From contig JAEUHI010000002.1 of NCBI GenBank assembly GCA_016795385.1, positions 1 to 64,000 on the forward strand: a stretch of 64,000 nucleotides of DNA. The letters run 5' to 3'. Source of the DNA: Verrucomicrobiales bacterium (GTDB taxonomy: Bacteria > Verrucomicrobiota > Verrucomicrobiia > Verrucomicrobiales > DEV007). Below are positions 41,830 through 56,121 of this stretch, piece by piece. The notes under the pieces are model-generated. The model was given only the letters and a program-made list of their open reading frames with translations. It made no database searches and had not been told where the DNA came from. The translations under genes and the position numbers were made by a program. Position 1 is the first letter of the stretch; the number at the start of each line of letters is the position of its first letter.

Positions 41830-42507
41830 TCAGACAACCGGAAGAACCGGATCGATGAGCTTCTTCAACACGACGCGGATCGAGCGGATCGCGTCGTCGT
41901 TGCCCACGATGGGGTAGTCCACCACTTCGGGATCGGCATTCGAATCGACCATCGCGACGATGGGGATGCGAAGTTTGCGGGCCTCGTTGATCGCGTTGTA
42001 TTCGCGGGCGGAATCCACCACGACCATGGCGTCGGGGAGACGATCCATGTGGCGGATCCCGGCGAGACGGAGGTGGAGTTTGTCGCGCTCGCGGTTGAGG
42101 GAGGCGAGTTCCTTCTTGCTCATCTTCTTGAAGTCGGGCGACTTCTGGAGATTCTCGAGCGACTCCATCCGTCCGACGCTCTTGCGCACGGTGGGAAGGT
42201 TGGTGAGGGTACCACCGAGCCAGCGGTGATTGACGAAATATTGTCCGGTCGCCTCGGCGGCTTCGCGGACGGCATCCTGCGCCTGGCGCTTGCAGCCGAC
42301 AAAGAGGATCTTGCGGCCGCGGGAAACGGTGTCGCGAAGGAAGGCACCGGCGGCATCGAGCTGCTCGGCGGTCTTCACGAGGTTGATGATGTGAACGTTG
42401 TGACGTTCGCCGAGAATGTAGGGACGCATTCTCGGGTTCCACTTGCGCGATTGGTGGCCGAAGTGGACGCCGGCTTCGATCAGCTCGGTGAGGAGTTCGT
42501 TGGACAT
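41830..42507 (-). CDS. rpsB: 30S ribosomal protein S2
   Basis: S2 of the small subunit. The 225-residue protein begins ELLTELIEAGVHFGHQSRKWNPRMRPYI and contains ATGQYFVNHRWLGGTLTN and PDAMVVVDSAREYNAI, which are S2 signatures. It heads the rpsB-tsf unit, with a strong promoter 130 bases upstream, and is placed directly after rpoC, which ends in a hairpin. Confidence 0.97.
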   Translation of the reverse strand: MSNELLTELIEAGVHFGHQSRKWNPRMRPYILGERHNVHIINLVKTAEQLDAAGAFLRDTVSRGRKILFVGCKRQAQDAVREAAEATGQYFVNHRWLGGTLTNLPTVRKSVGRMESLENLQKSPDFKKMSKKELASLNRERDKLHLRLAGIRHMDRLPDAMVVVDSAREYNAINEARKLRIPIVAMVDSNADPEVVDYPIVGNDDAIRSIRVVLKKLIDPVLPVV

Positions 42508-42634
42508 GTCAGGGGTGGCTTCCTTTTGGCAGAAAGCCGGGGGTGTTTGAAAAGCGCCATCTTTCAGGATTCGCCCCGGGCCCTCGCGGGCACTCGCTTT
42601 TCGTTTGGTTCAGGTGATGGTCGGGAGCGGGCGG

Positions 42635-42663
42635 CACTTACGCGCCAAAATTCATAAAATCAA
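42635..42663 (-). promoter_or_regulatory. Promoter of rpsB-tsf
   Basis: On the minus strand TTGATT, a 17-base A/T-rich spacer and TAAGTG, the best sigma70-type match in this gap. It leaves a leader of about 120 bases before rpsB, room for the S2 autoregulatory structure known in other bacteria, although I did not fold it. Confidence 0.65.
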
Positions 42664-42687
42664 GCAAAACTGCGGCGGAGAAACTCC

Positions 42688-42724
42688 GGGGAGTCGCGGA
42701 TCGTTTTCGGGATCCGCGCTCCCC
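42688..42724 (-). terminator. Hairpin after rpoC
   Basis: GGGGAGCGCGGAT-cccgaaaacg-ATCCGCGACTCCCC-type stem with one mismatch, 29 bases after the rpoC stop. The T-tract is weak. A similar stem (CGGGG...GGATCCGCG...CCCCG) follows tuf at 54473-54504. Confidence 0.7.
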
Positions 42725-42752
42725 TTGAAGGTTTTCCGAGGACGGAACCGGA

Positions 42753-46922
<4,170 letters not shown>

Positions 46923-46977
46923 GAGTGGAAGGGAGCTGAATTTCGAGAGGTGCGAGGGTGGGCGTTAGCCGGACGGA

Positions 46978-49900
46978 TCAGATGATGGCCAGGCTGTCGG
47001 TGAGAATCTCCTCGGGAGAGCGGTCCGAAGACCCGACGCGGACGTCGAGGCCGAGGCTTTGCATCTCCTTGATCAACACGTTGAACGACTCCGGCGTGCC
47101 GGCATCGAGCGTGTTGTCACCTTTGACGATGGATTCGTAAATACGGGTACGCCCCTGCACGTCGTCGGACTTGACGGTGAGAAGCTCCTGAAGGGTGTAG
47201 GCGGCGCCGTAGGCTTCGAGAGCCCAGACCTCCATCTCCCCGAAACGCTGACCACCGTACTGGGCCTTGCCCCCGAGCGGCTGCTGGGTGACGAGGGAGT
47301 AGGGTCCGACCGCCCGTGCGTGGATCTTGTCCTGCACGAGGTGGCCGAGCTTCAGCATGTAGATGATACCCACCACGACGGGCTGGTAGAAAGGATCGCC
47401 GGTGCGGCCATCGTAAAGCTGCGATTTGCCGTTGAGGCCGATCCACTTGTAGCCCTCGATCTGCTGGGCTTCCTTGAGGTATTCGACGATCTTCGTCTCG
47501 GGGATCCCGTCGAAGACCGGCGTCGCCACCTTGAAACCGAGCGCCTTGGCGGCGACCCCGAGGTGGGTTTCGAGCACCTGACCGACGTTCATCCGGCTCG
47601 GCACGCCGAGGGGGTTGAGACAGATATCGACCGGAGTGCCGTCCTCGAGGAAGGGCATGTCGGCCTCGGGAACGATCGTCGCGACGACCCCCTTGTTTCC
47701 GTGGCGTCCGGCCATCTTGTCACCGACGGAGAGCTTGCGCTTCTTCGCCACGTAGACCTTGACCTGTTTGATGACACCGGGGTCGACTTCGTCGCCCGAC
47801 TCGATGCGGTCGAGCTGGCGTTCCCGCTCCATGTCGATGTCGGCGAACTTCTGCTCGTAGCTGGCGACGATGTCGAGGATCTTGTTGCGGATCGGGCTGG
47901 GGTCGATCTCGATGTTCGAGTAGTTGTCGGCCAGCTTGCGGAGCAGGGTCTTCGTGATCTTGCGGTTCGCCGGAACGAGGATTTCGCCGGTGCGGCCGTT
48001 GACGACGTCGAGCGGGATCTTCTCGCCGAGGAGGATGTCGGAGAGCTTCTCGGTGAGCTGCTCGGTGAGTTCCTCGTGACGGCGGCGGTGCTCTTCGATG
48101 ATCTGCTTCTGCTGCTTCTGCTGCTCCTTGGGATCGAGGCGCTCCTTGCTGGAGGCATTGCGGGAGGAAACGCGGACATCCATGACGATCCCAACGCAAC
48201 CGGAAGGCACGCGGAGGGAGGTGTCTTTCACATCAGCGGCTTTCTCACCGAAGATGGCGCGGAGAAGGCGCTCTTCGGGGGCGAGTTCGGTCTCGCTCTT
48301 CGGCGTGATCTTGCCGACGAGAATGTCGCCGGGCTTCACTTCCGCACCGACGCGGATGACGCCGTCCGGACCGAGGTCCTTGAGGGCCTCTTCGCCGACA
48401 TTCGGAATGTCGCGGGTGATTTCCTCGGGACCGAGTTTCGTGTCACGGGCACCGATTTCGAACTCATCGATGTGGATGGAGGTGTAGATGTCCTCCTTCA
48501 CGATGCGCTCCGAGATGACGATGGCATCCTCGAAGTTGTAGCCGTTCCAGGGCATGAAGGCGACGAGGACGTTCCGGCCGAGGGCGAGTTCGCCATGCTC
48601 GGTGTTCGGTCCGTCGGCGAGCACCTGGCCGGCCTTCACCTTTTCTCCACGACGAACGATCGGCTTCTGGTTGATGCAGGTGCCGGCGTTCGAACGCATG
48701 AATTTGCGCAGCGGGTAGACGTAGGTGCCGTTCTCCTTGTCGCTCTTGAGCTTGAGCGGGTTGGTGAGGAACTGGGCCTCGGAACAGGGAAGCTCCCCGT
48801 CCTTCGTCACGATGACGATCTCGGCGGTGGCGGCGGCGACCACGCCCGAGCCTTCGGCGACGACCACGGCGCGGGAATCGCGGGCCACCTTGCCCTCCAT
48901 CCCGGTCCCGATGTAGGGGGACTCGGAGACGAGAAGCGGCACGCCCTGGCGCTGCATGTTCGAACCCATGAGGGCGCGGTTGGCGTCATCGTGCTCGAGG
49001 AAGGGAATGAGCGACGCGGCGACCGAGACGAGCTGCTTCGGCGAAACGTCCATGTAGGTCGCTTCGTTCGGGTCGACCTCGATGAATTCGCCGAGGTGAC
49101 GGACCGTGATCTTTTCGGTCAGGAAGTTGCCCTTGTCGTCGATCGGGTTGTTCGCCTGGGCGATGAGGTAGCTCTCCTCCTGATCGGCGGTGAGGTAGTC
49201 GATCTTCTTCATCACCTTGCCCTTCTGGATGCGGCGATAGGGCGTTTCGATGAAGCCGAACTCGTTGATCCGGGCGTAGCAGCTCATCGAGTTGATGAGA
49301 CCGATGTTCGGCCCTTCCGGAGTCTCGATCGGACAGATCCGGCCGTAGTGCGAGGGGTGGACGTCGCGGACTTCGAAACCGGCGCGGTCACGGTTCAGAC
49401 CACCGGGCCCGAGGGCGGAAAGACGACGTTTGTGGGTCAACTCCGAGAGCGGGTTGATCTGATCCATGAACTGGCTCAACTGCGAGCGGCCGAAGAAGTC
49501 GCGCACGACCGCGGCGAGGGCCTTCGGATTGACCAGCTTGGAGGGAGTCATCCCGTCGAGATTGATGTCGAACAAGGTCATGCGCTCCTTCACGAGGCGC
49601 TCGGTCCGGGCAAGTCCGACCCGGCACTGGTTCGCGAGGAGCTCGCCAACGGCACGGATGCGGCGGCTGCCGAGGTGGTCGATATCGTCGAGGACACCCT
49701 CGCCACGACGCAGACCGAAGAGGTAGGCCATGGAAACGAGGAAATCGTCCGCGGTGATGACACGCTCGTTCTCATCGACATCGAGGGCGAGCTTCTGGTT
49801 GATCTTGTAGCGGCCGACGCGGGTCAGGTCATACTTCTTCGGATCGAAGAAGAGACGCTTGAGGAGGGCGCGGGCATTGGCCACGGTCGGCGGATCGCCA

Positions 49901-50829
49901 GGGCGGAGGCGGCGGTAGATGTCCTTGAGGGCCTCTTCCTCGTTCTTGGCCGGATCCTTGCGGAGCGACTTGATGAGGAGGTCGTCGTGCGAAGCGGTGA
50001 CGCAAGGCACCGACTTCACGCCGAGGGAATGGAGCTGGGTGATAGTCGCAAGGGTGAGCGGCTCATAGGCTTTCGCCACGACCATGTCGCCGTCGAGGAC
50101 GTCGTTGAAGATGATCTTGTTGGCGAGCTCGGCCTCGTTCATGGCCGGGTCGATCTTGAGCTTCTCGATGTCGTAGAATTGCTCGATGATGTCCTCGTCG
50201 GTCGGATAGCCGATGGCACGGAGGAAGGTCGTCGCGAGGAACTTGCGGCGGCGGCGGCGGCGGTCGAGGTAGACGTAGAGGAGGTCGTTCGTGTCGAACT
50301 GCACTTCCATCCAGGTCCCGCGATCGGGAATGATGCGGAAACCGTAAAGGGTCTTGCCGTTGAGGTGCAGGCTCGTCTCGAAGCAAACGCCCGGCGAGCG
50401 GTGCAACTGGCTGACGATGACCCGCTCGGCGCCATTGATGACGAAGGTCCCGCGGAGGGTCATCATCGGAAGTTCACCCATGTAGACGCGCTCTTCCTTC
50501 GTGCCCGTCTCATCGGTCAGGGAAAAGGTCACGTAAAGCGGGGCGCTGAAAGTCTCGCCGTCCCGGAGAGCCTCGAGCGCGGTGAGTTTCGGCTCGCCCA
50601 CCTCATACTTCGCGAAATCGAGGGTGAACTTCTCGTCGTAGCTCTGGATCGGGAAGACCTCGCGGAAGACCGACTGCAGCCCGGTGGAAATACGTGCATC
50701 GGGCTCGATGTCCTGCTGGAGGAATTCCTTGTAGGAATCGAGCTGCACCTCGATCAGGTTGGGCGTCTCGATCGCCTCCTCGATCTTGCCAAAATACACA
50801 CGTTCAAGTTTCTCGGGTCTTGCTGACAT
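46978..50829 (-). CDS. rpoB: RNA polymerase beta subunit
   Basis: Second-largest subunit, 1283 residues. The rifampicin-site region [30 protein letters not shown] is standard (QFMDQ and [13 protein letters not shown]), and the C-terminal [25 protein letters not shown] is present. The start at ATG 50829 is set by [14 protein letters not shown]; the frame upstream is not family-like. A terminator hairpin between rplL and rpoB, and 262 bases of A/T-rich spacer, suggest rpoBC can be transcribed separately from the ribosomal genes. Confidence 0.98.
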   Translation of the reverse strand: MSARPEKLERVYFGKIEEAIETPNLIEVQLDSYKEFLQQDIEPDARISTGLQSVFREVFPIQSYDEKFTLDFAKYEVGEPKLTALEALRDGETFSAPLYVTFSLTDETGTKEERVYMGELPMMTLRGTFVINGAERVIVSQLHRSPGVCFETSLHLNGKTLYGFRIIPDRGTWMEVQFDTNDLLYVYLDRRRRRRKFLATTFLRAIGYPTDEDIIEQFYDIEKLKIDPAMNEAELANKIIFNDVLDGDMVVAKAYEPLTLATITQLHSLGVKSVPCVTASHDDLLIKSLRKDPAKNEEEALKDIYRRLRPGDPPTVANARALLKRLFFDPKKYDLTRVGRYKINQKLALDVDENERVITADDFLVSMAYLFGLRRGEGVLDDIDHLGSRRIRAVGELLANQCRVGLARTERLVKERMTLFDINLDGMTPSKLVNPKALAAVVRDFFGRSQLSQFMDQINPLSELTHKRRLSALGPGGLNRDRAGFEVRDVHPSHYGRICPIETPEGPNIGLINSMSCYARINEFGFIETPYRRIQKGKVMKKIDYLTADQEESYLIAQANNPIDDKGNFLTEKITVRHLGEFIEVDPNEATYMDVSPKQLVSVAASLIPFLEHDDANRALMGSNMQRQGVPLLVSESPYIGTGMEGKVARDSRAVVVAEGSGVVAAATAEIVIVTKDGELPCSEAQFLTNPLKLKSDKENGTYVYPLRKFMRSNAGTCINQKPIVRRGEKVKAGQVLADGPNTEHGELALGRNVLVAFMPWNGYNFEDAIVISERIVKEDIYTSIHIDEFEIGARDTKLGPEEITRDIPNVGEEALKDLGPDGVIRVGAEVKPGDILVGKITPKSETELAPEERLLRAIFGEKAADVKDTSLRVPSGCVGIVMDVRVSSRNASSKERLDPKEQQKQQKQIIEEHRRRHEELTEQLTEKLSDILLGEKIPLDVVNGRTGEILVPANRKITKTLLRKLADNYSNIEIDPSPIRNKILDIVASYEQKFADIDMERERQLDRIESGDEVDPGVIKQVKVYVAKKRKLSVGDKMAGRHGNKGVVATIVPEADMPFLEDGTPVDICLNPLGVPSRMNVGQVLETHLGVAAKALGFKVATPVFDGIPETKIVEYLKEAQQIEGYKWIGLNGKSQLYDGRTGDPFYQPVVVGIIYMLKLGHLVQDKIHARAVGPYSLVTQQPLGGKAQYGGQRFGEMEVWALEAYGAAYTLQELLTVKSDDVQGRTRIYESIVKGDNTLDAGTPESFNVLIKEMQSLGLDVRVGSSDRSPEEILTDSLAII

Positions 50830-51090
50830 AAGGGCGCTGCTGAGGTTGGTCTGGCGGTCTATAGGATGAGCTTCGGGGTCGACGAATCGCGCTGGCTGCC
50901 TCCTGAAAGGTGTACACGCGGAATCGCCAGCCAAGAAGCCGGTCGTCAAAAGAAAAGACGACGAAGCCCGGGTGCTTGGGGAAACACCCGGGATTCGGCG
51001 TCAGATCATCTGGACTCGGGGGAGAATAACACTGTCTTCCAATGAAATACGATTAAATCGCGAATTTTTCTTGAATTTTTTCGAAAATTT
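50830..51090 (-). promoter_or_regulatory. A/T-rich leader between rplL terminator and rpoB
   Basis: No gene is seen here. The stretch after the rplL hairpin is unusually A/T-rich (51040-51090) and should hold the rpoBC promoter; TATTCT around 51023-51028 on the minus strand is a possible -10 box, with only a poor -35 match, so no exact site is claimed. Confidence 0.4.
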
Positions 51091-51119
51091 GATCCCGGCC
51101 CGTTTTGCGGGCCGGGATC
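51091..51119 (-). terminator. Terminator or attenuator between rplL and rpoB
   Basis: A perfect 12-base stem, GATCCCGGCCCG-caaaa-CGGGCCGGGATC, begins 12 bases after the rplL stop and is followed on the minus strand by AAATTTTCG. As in E. coli, partial termination here would lower rpoBC relative to L10/L12. Confidence 0.8.
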
Positions 51120-51131
51120 GAAAAGTTCGAA

Positions 51132-51515
51132 TTACTTGAGTTCGACCTTCGCGCCGGCCTCTTCGAGTTTGGCCTTGATCGCGGCGGCTTCCTCCTTGGT
51201 GGCACCATCCTTGACGGACTTCGGAGCACCTTCGACGAGGGCTTTGGCTTCGGCAAGACCAAGTCCCGCAACGGCCTCACGGACCGCCTTGATGACACCG
51301 ATCTTGTTGTCGCCGAACGAGGTGAGGATGACGTCGAAGGAGGTCTTCTCCTCGACAGCCTCGGCCGCACCACCACCTGCGGCCGGTCCGGCCATCATGG
51401 CGACGGGAGCTGCGGCGCTGACGCCCCATTTTTCTTCAAGAGCTTTGACGAGGTCGGCGACCTCGAGGACGGTGAGTCCGCTAAGCTGTTCCACTAGTGC
51501 ACTGGTATCTGCCAT
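51132..51515 (-). CDS. rplL: 50S ribosomal protein L7/L12
   Basis: Stalk protein of the large subunit, 127 residues, present as dimers on L10. N-terminal dimer domain ([30 protein letters not shown]), an alanine/glycine-rich hinge ([13 protein letters not shown]) and the C-terminal domain with [42 protein letters not shown]. Last gene of the rplKAJL group before the terminator. ATG 51515 follows the family. Confidence 0.97.
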   Translation of the reverse strand: MADTSALVEQLSGLTVLEVADLVKALEEKWGVSAAAPVAMMAGPAAGGGAAEAVEEKTSFDVILTSFGDNKIGVIKAVREAVAGLGLAEAKALVEGAPKSVKDGATKEEAAAIKAKLEEAGAKVELK

Positions 51516-51616
51516 ATTCTTGGTTGGGTATCGCCGCGTCGGAAAGCGCTCCGACAATTAAGATGCCGCGCTCGGCATTCGGCAAGGAACCCGGTTTTGG
51601 TTTTCTTTTTGGTTCC

Positions 51617-51641
51617 GGGCACCTCCTCCATGGAGGCACCC
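51617..51641 (-). other. Hairpin in the rplJ-rplL gap
   Basis: GGGTGCCTCC-atgga-GGAGGTGCCC stem (with two G-U pairs on the RNA) in the 147-base gap before rplL. L12 is needed in four to six copies per L10, so an RNA element here could help raise rplL output; this is inference. Confidence 0.45.
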
Positions 51642-51662
51642 AAAAGGTTTCTAATGATCCTC

Positions 51663-52175
51663 TCAGCCTTGATCGGCCTTGGCCTGGAGGACGCGGGCGA
51701 GCGAAGCGCCGGGCTCGTTGAGCACCGACACGAGCTTTTGCGCGGGCGAGTTGAAGACGCCGAGAAGTTGGGCGCGAAGGACTTCCATCGGCGGGAGGTC
51801 CGCCAAAGCGATCACATTCGCTTCGTTGAGGAAGTTGCCATCAAGGACACCGCAACGGATCGCGAGCTTGTTGATTTCCTTCCCGTAGGTCTTGAGGGAC
51901 TTGGCGGCGGCACAGACATCGCTGGCTCCGGTCACCACGGCGGTCTGACCCTTCAGGTAATCCGCGATCTCAGCGGGGTACTCGACCGAGCTGGCGACCT
52001 GCTTGACGAAGGTGTTTTTCGCCACCTGGAGTTTCGCTCCGGTCGCGGCGAGGCGCTTGCGGAGCTCCTCGAACTCGGAGACCTTCATCCCGGAGTAATC
52101 CACCACGATCAGGAAGGGCGACTCGCTGACTCGTGAGAGGAGGCTGTCGATGACGATTTTCTTGAGGACTTTCAT
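51663..52175 (-). CDS. rplJ: 50S ribosomal protein L10
   Basis: Stalk-base protein of 170 residues: VIDSLLSRVSESPFLIVVDYSGMKVSEFEELRKRL, then the AKNTFVKQV rRNA-binding segment and the C-terminal helix for L7/L12 (ALLGVFNSPAQKLVSVLNEPGASLARVLQAK). Only 39 bases separate it from rplA; the usual leader for L10 autoregulation would have to lie here or inside rplA. Confidence 0.96.
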   Translation of the reverse strand: MKVLKKIVIDSLLSRVSESPFLIVVDYSGMKVSEFEELRKRLAATGAKLQVAKNTFVKQVASSVEYPAEIADYLKGQTAVVTGASDVCAAAKSLKTYGKEINKLAIRCGVLDGNFLNEANVIALADLPPMEVLRAQLLGVFNSPAQKLVSVLNEPGASLARVLQAKADQG

Positions 52176-52214
52176 CGTTTCGGAAAAAGTATGGGGTTGG
52201 TAGAAGGGGTCGGA

Positions 52215-52910
52215 TCAATGCCAGGCGGACACGTCGACCTTGAGACCCGGCACCATCGTGGCGGTGAGGGTGCCCTTTTGGATGAAAATGCCTTTCGCCG
52301 TCGCGGGGCGGGCAGCGCTGACGGAATCGATCACGGCCTTGCCGTTGTCGACGAGCATGTTCTCGTCGAAGGAGAGCTTGCCGATGGGAGCGGAGATGTT
52401 TCCGTTCTTGTCGAGCTTGAAGTCGATCCGGCCGGCCTTGACCGCCTTCACCGCGGCAGCGGTGTCGTCGGTGACGGTGCCCGTCTTCGGATTCGGCATG
52501 AGACCGCGGGGTCCGAGTTGCCGACCCAGCTTACGGACTTCGGACATGGCCGAAGGCGTCGCGATGACCGCGTCGAAATCCATGAAGCCACCCATGACCT
52601 CCTTGATGAGCGCCTCGAAGCCCACGTGCTCGGCACCGGCGTTCTTCGCCTCGGTGGCCGCTTCGCCTTCCGCGAAGACGAGCACGCGGACATCCTTGCC
52701 CGACCCGTGCGGAAGCGGACAAGTGCCGCGGACCATCTGGTCGGATTGGCGGGGGTCCACACCCATGCGGAAGGTGAGGGTGACGGTCTGATCGAACTTC
52801 GGAGCCGGGAGTTTCTTCACCAGCGCGACCGCATCCTCGATCGAGTAGACGCGGACACTGTCAACAAGCGCGGCGGCCGCCTTGTATCGTTTGCTTCTTT
52901 TTTTGGCCAT
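52215..52910 (-). CDS. rplA: 50S ribosomal protein L1
   Basis: L1-stalk protein, 231 residues. Signatures: KRSKRYKAAAALVDSVRVYSIEDAVALVKKL, VRGTCPLPHGSGKDVRVLVFAEG and LGRQLGPRGLMPNPKTGTV. L1 often represses the rplKA unit by binding its leader RNA. Confidence 0.97.
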   Translation of the reverse strand: MAKKRSKRYKAAAALVDSVRVYSIEDAVALVKKLPAPKFDQTVTLTFRMGVDPRQSDQMVRGTCPLPHGSGKDVRVLVFAEGEAATEAKNAGAEHVGFEALIKEVMGGFMDFDAVIATPSAMSEVRKLGRQLGPRGLMPNPKTGTVTDDTAAAVKAVKAGRIDFKLDKNGNISAPIGKLSFDENMLVDNGKAVIDSVSAARPATAKGIFIQKGTLTATMVPGLKVDVSAWH

Positions 52911-52979
52911 GTTTTGGATGCAGTGCGTGCGGGCGTTTCCTCGCCCTCCTGCGGATGTTTGGGGTTGCTAGGGGAAAAA

Positions 52980-53405
52980 TCAGTCGACGATCTCGAGACC
53001 CATCTGGCGGGCGGTGCCGGCGAGAATGCGGCAAGCCGCTTCTTCGTCGCGCGTGTTCATGTCTTCCATCTTGTAGCGGGCGACCTCACGGAGTTTTTCA
53101 CTGGAGATCTTGCCGACCTTCTTTTTGTTTGGCTCGCTGGATCCGGAAGCCAGGTTCGCCGCCTTCTTGAGGAGCACGGCGGCCGGGGATTTCTTCGTGA
53201 TGAAGGTGAAGCTCTTGTCCTTGTAGACCGTGATCACGACGGGGAGGATGTCACCTTCGGAACCCTGGGTCTGGGCGTTGAACTGCTTGCAGAACTCCAT
53301 GATGTTCACACCCGCCTGACCAAGCGCCGGACCAACCGGGGGAGAGGGGTTCGCCTTGCCTGCGGTGATCTGCAGCTTGATCTGTTTTACTACTTCTTTA
53401 GCCAT
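52980..53405 (-). CDS. rplK: 50S ribosomal protein L11
   Basis: L11, 141 residues, of the GTPase-associated centre. N-terminal [40 protein letters not shown] and C-terminal rRNA-binding domain with [24 protein letters not shown]. Starts 61 bases after nusG in the conserved order. Confidence 0.97.
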   Translation of the reverse strand: MAKEVVKQIKLQITAGKANPSPPVGPALGQAGVNIMEFCKQFNAQTQGSEGDILPVVITVYKDKSFTFITKKSPAAVLLKKAANLASGSSEPNKKKVGKISSEKLREVARYKMEDMNTRDEEAACRILAGTARQMGLEIVD

Positions 53406-53466
53406 CGTGCTTCTAGGTTGATTGATTCAGGGGTGACCGCGCGGTCGCATCGGCCAGGGCGCGGGC

Positions 53467-54036
53467 TCAGCCCAACTCGACCTGCCAGTATTCGAGCGGC
53501 ACGAGGGTCTCCCGGCCGAAGATGTTGACCGAGACCATCAGTTCGCCCTTGGCCTCGTTGATTTCGGCGATCACACCCGCCTGCCCTTGGAAAGGACCGT
53601 CGGAGACCACCACAGAATCCCCCACTTCGTGGGAAATGGCCGGCTTCACGCTGCCCTCGCGCTCCTTGATCTGGGCAAGCATGCTGTCGACCTCGTGTTT
53701 CGGCATGGGCATCGGGTGCCCCTTGGTGCCGGCAAAATTGATGACCCCGTCGGTCTCCTGGATGAAATACCAGGTCCGGTCCACGAGCGTATTGTCCTCG
53801 TGGAGGAGGTGCATGTTGATGATGATGTAACCGGGGTAAAACTTCCGGTTTGCCTCGCGCTTCTGGCCGCCGCGGACCTCGGAGACACGCTCCTGCGGGA
53901 CGAGCACCTCGTAAATGAGGTCGCTCATTTCCTCGGAGGCGATACGACGCTCGATGCTGTCGCGGACTTTCAGTTCCTGCCCGGAGAGCACCTGAATGAC
54001 ATACCACTGGTCTTTGGCTGAAGGGATCGTCGGCAT
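53467..54036 (-). CDS. nusG: Transcription termination/antitermination factor NusG
   Basis: 189 residues. NGN domain (WYVIQVLSGQELKVRDSIERR ... FYPGYIIINMHL) and C-terminal KOW domain (GDSVVVSDGPFQGQAGVIAEINEAKGELMVSVNIFGRETLVPLE). Couples RNA polymerase to ribosomes or Rho. A short acidic/proline start (MPTIPSAKDQ) precedes the NGN domain. Confidence 0.96.
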   Translation of the reverse strand: MPTIPSAKDQWYVIQVLSGQELKVRDSIERRIASEEMSDLIYEVLVPQERVSEVRGGQKREANRKFYPGYIIINMHLLHEDNTLVDRTWYFIQETDGVINFAGTKGHPMPMPKHEVDSMLAQIKEREGSVKPAISHEVGDSVVVSDGPFQGQAGVIAEINEAKGELMVSVNIFGRETLVPLEYWQVELG

Positions 54037-54068
54037 CGAAAAAGAGGGGGTTCGGGGATCCGGGGAAA

Positions 54069-54281
54069 TCAGAATCCGGTGGTAAGGAAAGTCATGACCT
54101 GACGCATCGCGAAATCGATCGTCGCGACAAAGGCCCCGAGCAGCACCATGGCGATGAGGACGACCACGGTCGAGTCGATCAGCTGCTTGTATTTCTTGAC
54201 CCCCTTTTCCTTGGGGTCCCAGGGCCAGGTGGCTTTGCGGAGCTCCCCGCGCACCTCTCCAAGATATTTTCCGACTTTCAT
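54069..54281 (-). CDS. secE: Preprotein translocase subunit SecE
   Basis: A 70-residue, single-span SecE: basic cytoplasmic part (KVGKYLGEVRGELRKATWPWDPKEKGVKK) with the ELRKATWP signature, then the membrane segment VVVLIAMVLLGAFVATIDFAM. ATG 54281 is chosen; a longer frame upstream runs into tRNA-Trp. The form is the short one seen outside gamma-proteobacteria. Confidence 0.93.
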   Translation of the reverse strand: MKVGKYLGEVRGELRKATWPWDPKEKGVKKYKQLIDSTVVVLIAMVLLGAFVATIDFAMRQVMTFLTTGF

Positions 54282-54326
54282 GTTCGCTTCGCGCCCCTCG
54301 GCGCTCTCAATCGCAATCCAGAAGAC

Positions 54327-54402
54327 TGGCAGGGCAGGCGAGACTCGAACTCGCAACCAACGGTTTTGGAGACCGCTACTCTACCGATTGAGCTACTGCC
54401 CT
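54327..54402 (-). tRNA. tRNA-Trp (anticodon CCA)
   Basis: Read on the minus strand the acceptor AGGGCAG pairs with CTGCCCT; the anticodon loop CTCCAAA gives CCA (Trp); the T arm has GTTCGAGTC. The 3' CCA is encoded. It is placed between tuf and secE, the usual order. Confidence 0.95.
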
Positions 54403-54431
54403 GTGTTCAAAGTTGTTTTTAGTGGCGGAAA

Positions 54432-54459
54432 GAGGGGAGCCGAAAATTCGGGTCCCCTC
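54432..54459 (-). terminator. Hairpin between tuf and tRNA-Trp, distal
   Basis: GAGGGGA ... TCCCCTC stem with an inner CCGAA/TTCGG block. It is met after the tuf-proximal hairpin and may help free the tRNA from the tuf transcript. Confidence 0.55.
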
Positions 54460-54472
54460 CGGACTTCCCTGG

Positions 54473-54504
54473 CGGGGACGCGGACCTTTGGGATCCGCGC
54501 CCCG
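54473..54504 (-). terminator. Hairpin after tuf, proximal
   Basis: CGGGGCGCGGA-tcccaaagg-TCCGCGtCCCCG, 23 bases after the tuf stop, with a one-base bulge and no strong T-tract. Similar in sequence to the hairpin after rpoC. Confidence 0.65.
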
Positions 54505-54527
54505 TTGGGAAAAATTGGCTGGACGAA

Positions 54528-55712
54528 TCACTCCACGATGTCGGAGACACGACCGGCACCGACGGTGCGGCCACCCTCGCGGATCGCGAAACGGATCGTC
54601 TTCTCCATGGCGATCGGAGTGATGAGCTCGACCTCGATGGCGACGTTGTCACCAGGCATGACCATCTCGACGCCCTCGGGGAGCTTCACCGAACCGGTCA
54701 CGTCCGTGGTACGGAAGTAGAACTGGGGACGGTAGTTGTCGAAGAAGGGAGTGTGGCGACCGCCTTCGTCCTTGGAGAGGACGTAGACCTCGGCCTTGAA
54801 CTTCTTGTGGGGCTTGATCGAACCGGGCTTGGCGATGACCTGGCCGCGCTCGACGTCGTCCTTCTTGAGACCACGGAGGAGGAGACCCACGTTGTCACCC
54901 GCACGACCTTCGTCGAGGAGCTTGCGGAACATTTCGATGTCCGTGACGGTGGTCTTCTGGGTGGGGCGGATTCCGACGATCTCGACTTCGGACATCTTCT
55001 TGATGATGCCACGCTCGATACGACCGGTGGCCACGGTTCCACGACCTTCGATCGAGAACACGTCTTCCACGGGCATGAGGAAGTCACCGTCGATGGGGCG
55101 CTCCGGAAGCGGGATGTAGTCATCCACCGCCTGCATGAGCTTCATGATGTTTTCGCGGTGGGTCGCGTCGCCCTCGAGGGCCTTGAGACCGGAACCACGG
55201 ACGATCGGGATGTCATCACCCGGGAAGTCGTACTTGCTGAGGAGCTCGCGGATTTCCATCTCAACGAGATCGAGAAGCTCTTCGTCATCGACCATGTCAA
55301 CCTTGTTGAGGAAGACCACAAGGGCGGGAACACCGACCTGACGGGCGAGAAGGATGTGCTCACGGGTCTGGGGCATCGGACCGTCAGCAGCGGAAACGAC
55401 AAGGATACCACCGTCCATCTGGGCGGCACCGGTGATCATGTTCTTCACGTAGTCGGCGTGACCGGGGCAATCGACGTGCGCATAGTGGCGATTCGGGGTC
55501 TCGTATTCGACGTGGGCGGTCGAAATGGTGATACCGCGCTCGCGCTCTTCGGGGGCGCCGTCGATTTCATCGTACGCGCGCTTTTCTGCAAGCCCCTTGT
55601 CGGCGAGGGTTGCGGTGATGGCCGCGGTGAGGGTGGTTTTGCCGTGGTCAACGTGACCGATCGTGCCCACGTTCACGTGAGGCTTGGTGCGTTCGAATGC
55701 TGCTTTAGCCAT
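54528..55712 (-). CDS. tuf: Translation elongation factor Tu
   Basis: 394 residues, standard EF-Tu. G motifs: [10 protein letters not shown] (G1), the ERGITI switch I, DCPGHADY (G3), NKVDMVDD (G4). Domains II and III follow to the C-terminal GRTVGAGRV. Between tRNA-Thr and tRNA-Trp, as in the classic tufB cluster; no second tuf is seen in the window. Confidence 0.98.
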   Translation of the reverse strand: MAKAAFERTKPHVNVGTIGHVDHGKTTLTAAITATLADKGLAEKRAYDEIDGAPEERERGITISTAHVEYETPNRHYAHVDCPGHADYVKNMITGAAQMDGGILVVSAADGPMPQTREHILLARQVGVPALVVFLNKVDMVDDEELLDLVEMEIRELLSKYDFPGDDIPIVRGSGLKALEGDATHRENIMKLMQAVDDYIPLPERPIDGDFLMPVEDVFSIEGRGTVATGRIERGIIKKMSEVEIVGIRPTQKTTVTDIEMFRKLLDEGRAGDNVGLLLRGLKKDDVERGQVIAKPGSIKPHKKFKAEVYVLSKDEGGRHTPFFDNYRPQFYFRTTDVTGSVKLPEGVEMVMPGDNVAIEVELITPIAMEKTIRFAIREGGRTVGAGRVSDIVE

Positions 55713-55826
55713 TGTCGTTAGGTTTTTTTGTTGGTGGTATTCGTAAATTCTTTTTCCCTCGAAGGGAAACCGGGGCGCGACCGCGGCGGAATCGCTTTTT
55801 GTCTCTGTCTCTTGTCACTCAAGTGA

Positions 55827-55898
55827 AGCTCTTGATGGGAATTGAACCCATGACCTCATCCTTACCAAGGATGTGCTCTACCCCTGAGCTACAAGAGC
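55827..55898 (-). tRNA. tRNA-Thr (anticodon GGT)
   Basis: Minus-strand cloverleaf: acceptor GCTCTTG/CAAGAGC, anticodon stem CATCC/GGATG with loop TTGGTAA (GGT, Thr), T arm GGTTCAATTCC. CCA is not encoded. First gene of the tuf cluster. Confidence 0.95.
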
Positions 55899-56050
55899 CT
55901 TTCAACACCTTGAGCCTCAAAGACCAAATGATAACATGAGATCCAGAAACCCACGGGTCCTGAGACCACCAAAGGCAATAAACCCCTAGCAACCTTGCCC
56001 TTTCGGGAGGAGCATCGAGGCCATGGCCAGTCCGGCAGAATCAGGCGCGA

Positions 56051-56078
56051 AAGGTAAACGCGCCTCGAAAACTGTCAA
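56051..56078 (-). promoter_or_regulatory. Promoter of the tRNA-Thr-tuf cluster
   Basis: On the minus strand a consensus TTGACA, a 16-base spacer and TACCTT. Transcription from about 56044 would give a leader of about 145 bases before tRNA-Thr. It follows the YmdB-type gene. Confidence 0.7.
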
Positions 56079-56121
56079 AAAAAACTTCCCCGCTTCATTA
56101 AAATTTCTCAAGGCGCCTCGA

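Noticed and set aside
55981..56031. Possible riboswitch-like structure before tRNA-Thr
   Set aside because: Only short GC pairings are visible and no known aptamer pattern; the stretch is the leader of the tRNA-tuf transcript.
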